Source: CAYSPO01 sp964432945 (lineage in GTDB: Bacteria; Bacillota; Clostridia; Tissierellales; Peptoniphilaceae). From it: a stretch of DNA of 43,057 bases. Shown here one piece after another: positions 41,410 to 43,057 of this stretch. The stretch covers positions 1 through 43,057 of the forward strand of contig CAYSPO010000008.1 of the NCBI GenBank assembly GCA_964432945.1, given 5' to 3'. Numbering within the stretch: position 1 is the stretch's first letter; each line of letters begins with the position of its first letter. The position numbers were made by a program, and so were the translations under genes. The notes under the pieces are model-generated. The model was not told the DNA's origin. It did not search any database and worked only from the letters and a program-made list of their open reading frames with translations.

Positions 41410-42756
41410 ATGAAAACTAAAAGAATAATTAGCTTGGCTTTAGCTGGAACATTTATTTTTGCAAATGCGAATGCTACTGATGTCATTGAATATACACAAA
41501 AATCTTCAGCTCTTGTATCAACAAAAAATACATCTACTATATATATATCAGATAGAAGAGAACTTGCAGATGGTCTTACAGGTGGAGTTTTATCTATGGA
41601 AACAGGTGGAAGTCTTTTAACTATAAATCCTGAGAACTTAGATAGTGAAGAACAAGAATTAATAAACAATGCAGAAAACATATACATACTTGGAGGAACA
41701 AGCAGGATTTCAGAAGACTTTGAAAACCTAGCTAACTTCAGAGGAAGATTTTCAGGTAGTGATAGGTTTGAAACTGCTGTAAATGTTGCAGAAGAATTAG
41801 GAACAGATAGACCACTTACTATAGTAAATGGAATTAACTACGTAGATGCTATTACATCTACTCCAATGTCTGCTTTAGAGAATAGAAATATTTTATTGGT
41901 AGAATCTGACACTATACCAGAGTCTACAAGGAATTATTTAGAAACATATGCTTATGGACAAGATGTTTTATTTGTAGGTGGGCTTAACTCTATATCTAAA
42001 GAAGTAAAAGATGAAATATTACAAATTACTGGAAATGATATAGATTCACAATCTGTAACTCTTGCTGGAGACAATAGATATCAAACTTCTTTAGAAATCG
42101 CAAAAAGAGCAGAGTATGGATCAGACTTATTACTTGTTGACGGAAGTAATTATGAAATGGCTATAAACTCTGCGAACCTTGGAGATGTTATACCTACTTG
42201 TTTATTGGTAAATGCAGAAAATGCTGAAAGTTTAATTGAAAATTACAAGGAGAGTCACGCTCCTAACCAAATTTATTCTATTGGATCATATAAAGATTAT
42301 GTAGTAAATCAAGCTCCAGTAGAAGTTGCTCCTCAGCCAGCTCCAAGCGAGCCTAGTGGTAATATTGAACCTGAACCAGTAGCTCCAGTAAATAAGGTGC
42401 AAAGCTTTATTGACTCTGCTTTAGCTATGGAAGGTTATGCTTATTCACAATCAAGTAGAATGTCTCCAGGTTATGCTGATTGTTCATCACTAGTTTTGAA
42501 AGCTTTGATTAATTCAGGCTTGACTACTGATAAATCTACAAACCTTACTTCATCTTCTATTTACTCAGATTCTAGATTTACTAGAATTTCATTTAGTCAA
42601 ATGAAACCAGGTGATATCCTTCATTCACCAGGACACTTAGCTATATTTATGGGTAATGGAAAAGTATTTGAAGCTAAAACATGGGGAGTGCCAGCAGGTT
42701 ATGGCTCATATGCATATAGAGGCTGGGATTCGGTTTTTAGAATTTCAGGTATTTAA
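41410..42756 (+). CDS. Secreted cell wall hydrolase: CWB2 repeats plus NlpC/P60 domain
   Basis: A 448-residue exported protein. A signal peptide (MKTKRIISLALAGTFIFANA) is followed by three CWB2-like repeats (about 30-300), recognised by phrases such as NIYILGGTSRIS, RFSGSDRFETAVNVAEELG, VLFVGGLNSIS and LAGDNRYQTSLEIA, which non-covalently attach proteins to wall polymers. A Pro-rich linker (about 305-332) leads to an NlpC/P60 domain with catalytic Cys358 in YADCSSLV and His409 in SPGHLAIF. NlpC/P60 enzymes cut stem peptides in peptidoglycan. It is therefore probably a wall-remodelling endopeptidase. Monocistronic, with a strong terminator after it. Confidence 0.92.
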   Translation: MKTKRIISLALAGTFIFANANATDVIEYTQKSSALVSTKNTSTIYISDRRELADGLTGGVLSMETGGSLLTINPENLDSEEQELINNAENIYILGGTSRISEDFENLANFRGRFSGSDRFETAVNVAEELGTDRPLTIVNGINYVDAITSTPMSALENRNILLVESDTIPESTRNYLETYAYGQDVLFVGGLNSISKEVKDEILQITGNDIDSQSVTLAGDNRYQTSLEIAKRAEYGSDLLLVDGSNYEMAINSANLGDVIPTCLLVNAENAESLIENYKESHAPNQIYSIGSYKDYVVNQAPVEVAPQPAPSEPSGNIEPEPVAPVNKVQSFIDSALAMEGYAYSQSSRMSPGYADCSSLVLKALINSGLTTDKSTNLTSSSIYSDSRFTRISFSQMKPGDILHSPGHLAIFMGNGKVFEAKTWGVPAGYGSYAYRGWDSVFRISGI

Positions 42757-42757
42757 T

Positions 42758-42787
42758 AAAAAAATGACAGGCTACTGTCATTTTTTT
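42758..42787 (+). terminator. Terminator after the NlpC/P60 gene
   Basis: AAAAAAATGACAG (42758-42770), loop GCTA, and CTGTCATTTTTTT (42775-42787). Confidence 0.9.
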
Positions 42788-42936
42788 ATTGGCAATATCT
42801 AGTTTTTATTGAAAACACACACATATATATATTGCTACTAAATGATTAGCTTTTAATATATAATATGTTTTGTGTTTAAAAATTATAAATCCATAAAGTA
42901 AAATTATTTTATGATAAAATAAAAAAGGGGGAGAAT

Positions 42937-43057
42937 ATGCTAGCTAAATACATTTTATATAATGAGAATTTAAATTTCGTTTTAGTTTCTCAAAAAGGTA
43001 TGATTAAATCTTCAGCAAGGGGTATTAAGCCTATTTATGATAATTATTTAAAAAATA
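42937..43057 (+). CDS. DUF1893-like protein, N-terminal fragment
   Basis: A frame opening with ATG at 42937 after GGGGGAG runs off the window end (40 codons). It contains NFVLVSQKGMIKSSARGIKP; the combination of a short beta hairpin and the RGIKP motif resembles the start of DUF1893 (TM1506-like, cytidine-deaminase-type fold) proteins. Too little is visible to be sure, and the function of that family is not established. The 150 bases before it hold only AT-rich DNA with a CA/TA microsatellite-like patch near 42816-42832. Confidence 0.55.
   Translation, partial: MLAKYILYNENLNFVLVSQKGMIKSSARGIKPIYDNYLKN

Overview
The window is a low-GC stretch with Gram-positive (Firmicutes) features: strong AGGAGG-type ribosome binding sites, frequent TTG starts, lipoprotein signals, a CWB2/NlpC-P60 wall protein, an LCP protein, type 2 IPP isomerase, and a long acyl-CoA dehydratase activase typical of strict anaerobes. 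The gene mix suggests an anaerobic coccus of the Peptoniphilaceae (Anaerococcus/Peptoniphilus-like). That genus call is an inference, not a demonstration.

Layout. 1-1.06 kb: the 3' end of argS, then an ECF-type S component resembling the niacin transporter family. 1.29-6.36 kb: an operon of a long ArsR-type regulator and two half-size ABC exporters, ending in a terminator cut by a 100-N scaffold gap. Identical 55-bp copies abut both sides of the gap, so it looks like an assembly artefact. 6.39-6.69 kb (minus): a small secreted protein gene with an in-frame UGA. 6.84-8.47 kb (minus): a DEAD-box helicase with a terminator hairpin in its leader. 8.67-12.09 kb: AlkD-like protein, a lipoprotein, YqeY and BrnQ. 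12.26-15.74 kb: a siderophore/heme-type metal uptake operon (permease, ATPase, binding lipoprotein) ending in a small P-loop NTPase. 15.76-17.09 kb (minus): acetamidase/formamidase and ElaA. 17.24-23.08 kb: a glycosyltransferase, a two-domain PPK2 enzyme (minus) and an M16C metalloprotease. 23.29-27.10 kb: a three-gene MacB-like ABC system whose middle gene is a membrane-anchored adhesion-type protein and whose permease carries a Met-rich loop. 27.14-31.52 kb (minus): marR plus a BmrCD-like heterodimeric multidrug exporter. 31.87-32.74 kb: yedF and a DUF3343 gene, a pair associated with selenium metabolism. 32.8-38.3 kb: MscS channel, DUF951 protein and the giant CoA-dehydratase activase. 38.5-42.8 kb: LCP wall-polymer ligase, fni, a small Cys-rich membrane protein and the CWB2-NlpC/P60 protein. 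42.94 kb to the end: start of a DUF1893-like gene.

Most units are short, self-contained operons separated by clear intrinsic terminators. There is no prophage, insertion sequence, CRISPR array, tRNA or rRNA that I can see. The points most worth following are: the UGA-interrupted secreted protein (with selenium-linked genes in the same window); three 11-bp repeats upstream of it; the structured leader of the helicase; the Met-rich ABC system; the WalR-like box in front of the wall hydrolase; and several promoter-overlapping dyads next to regulator genes.
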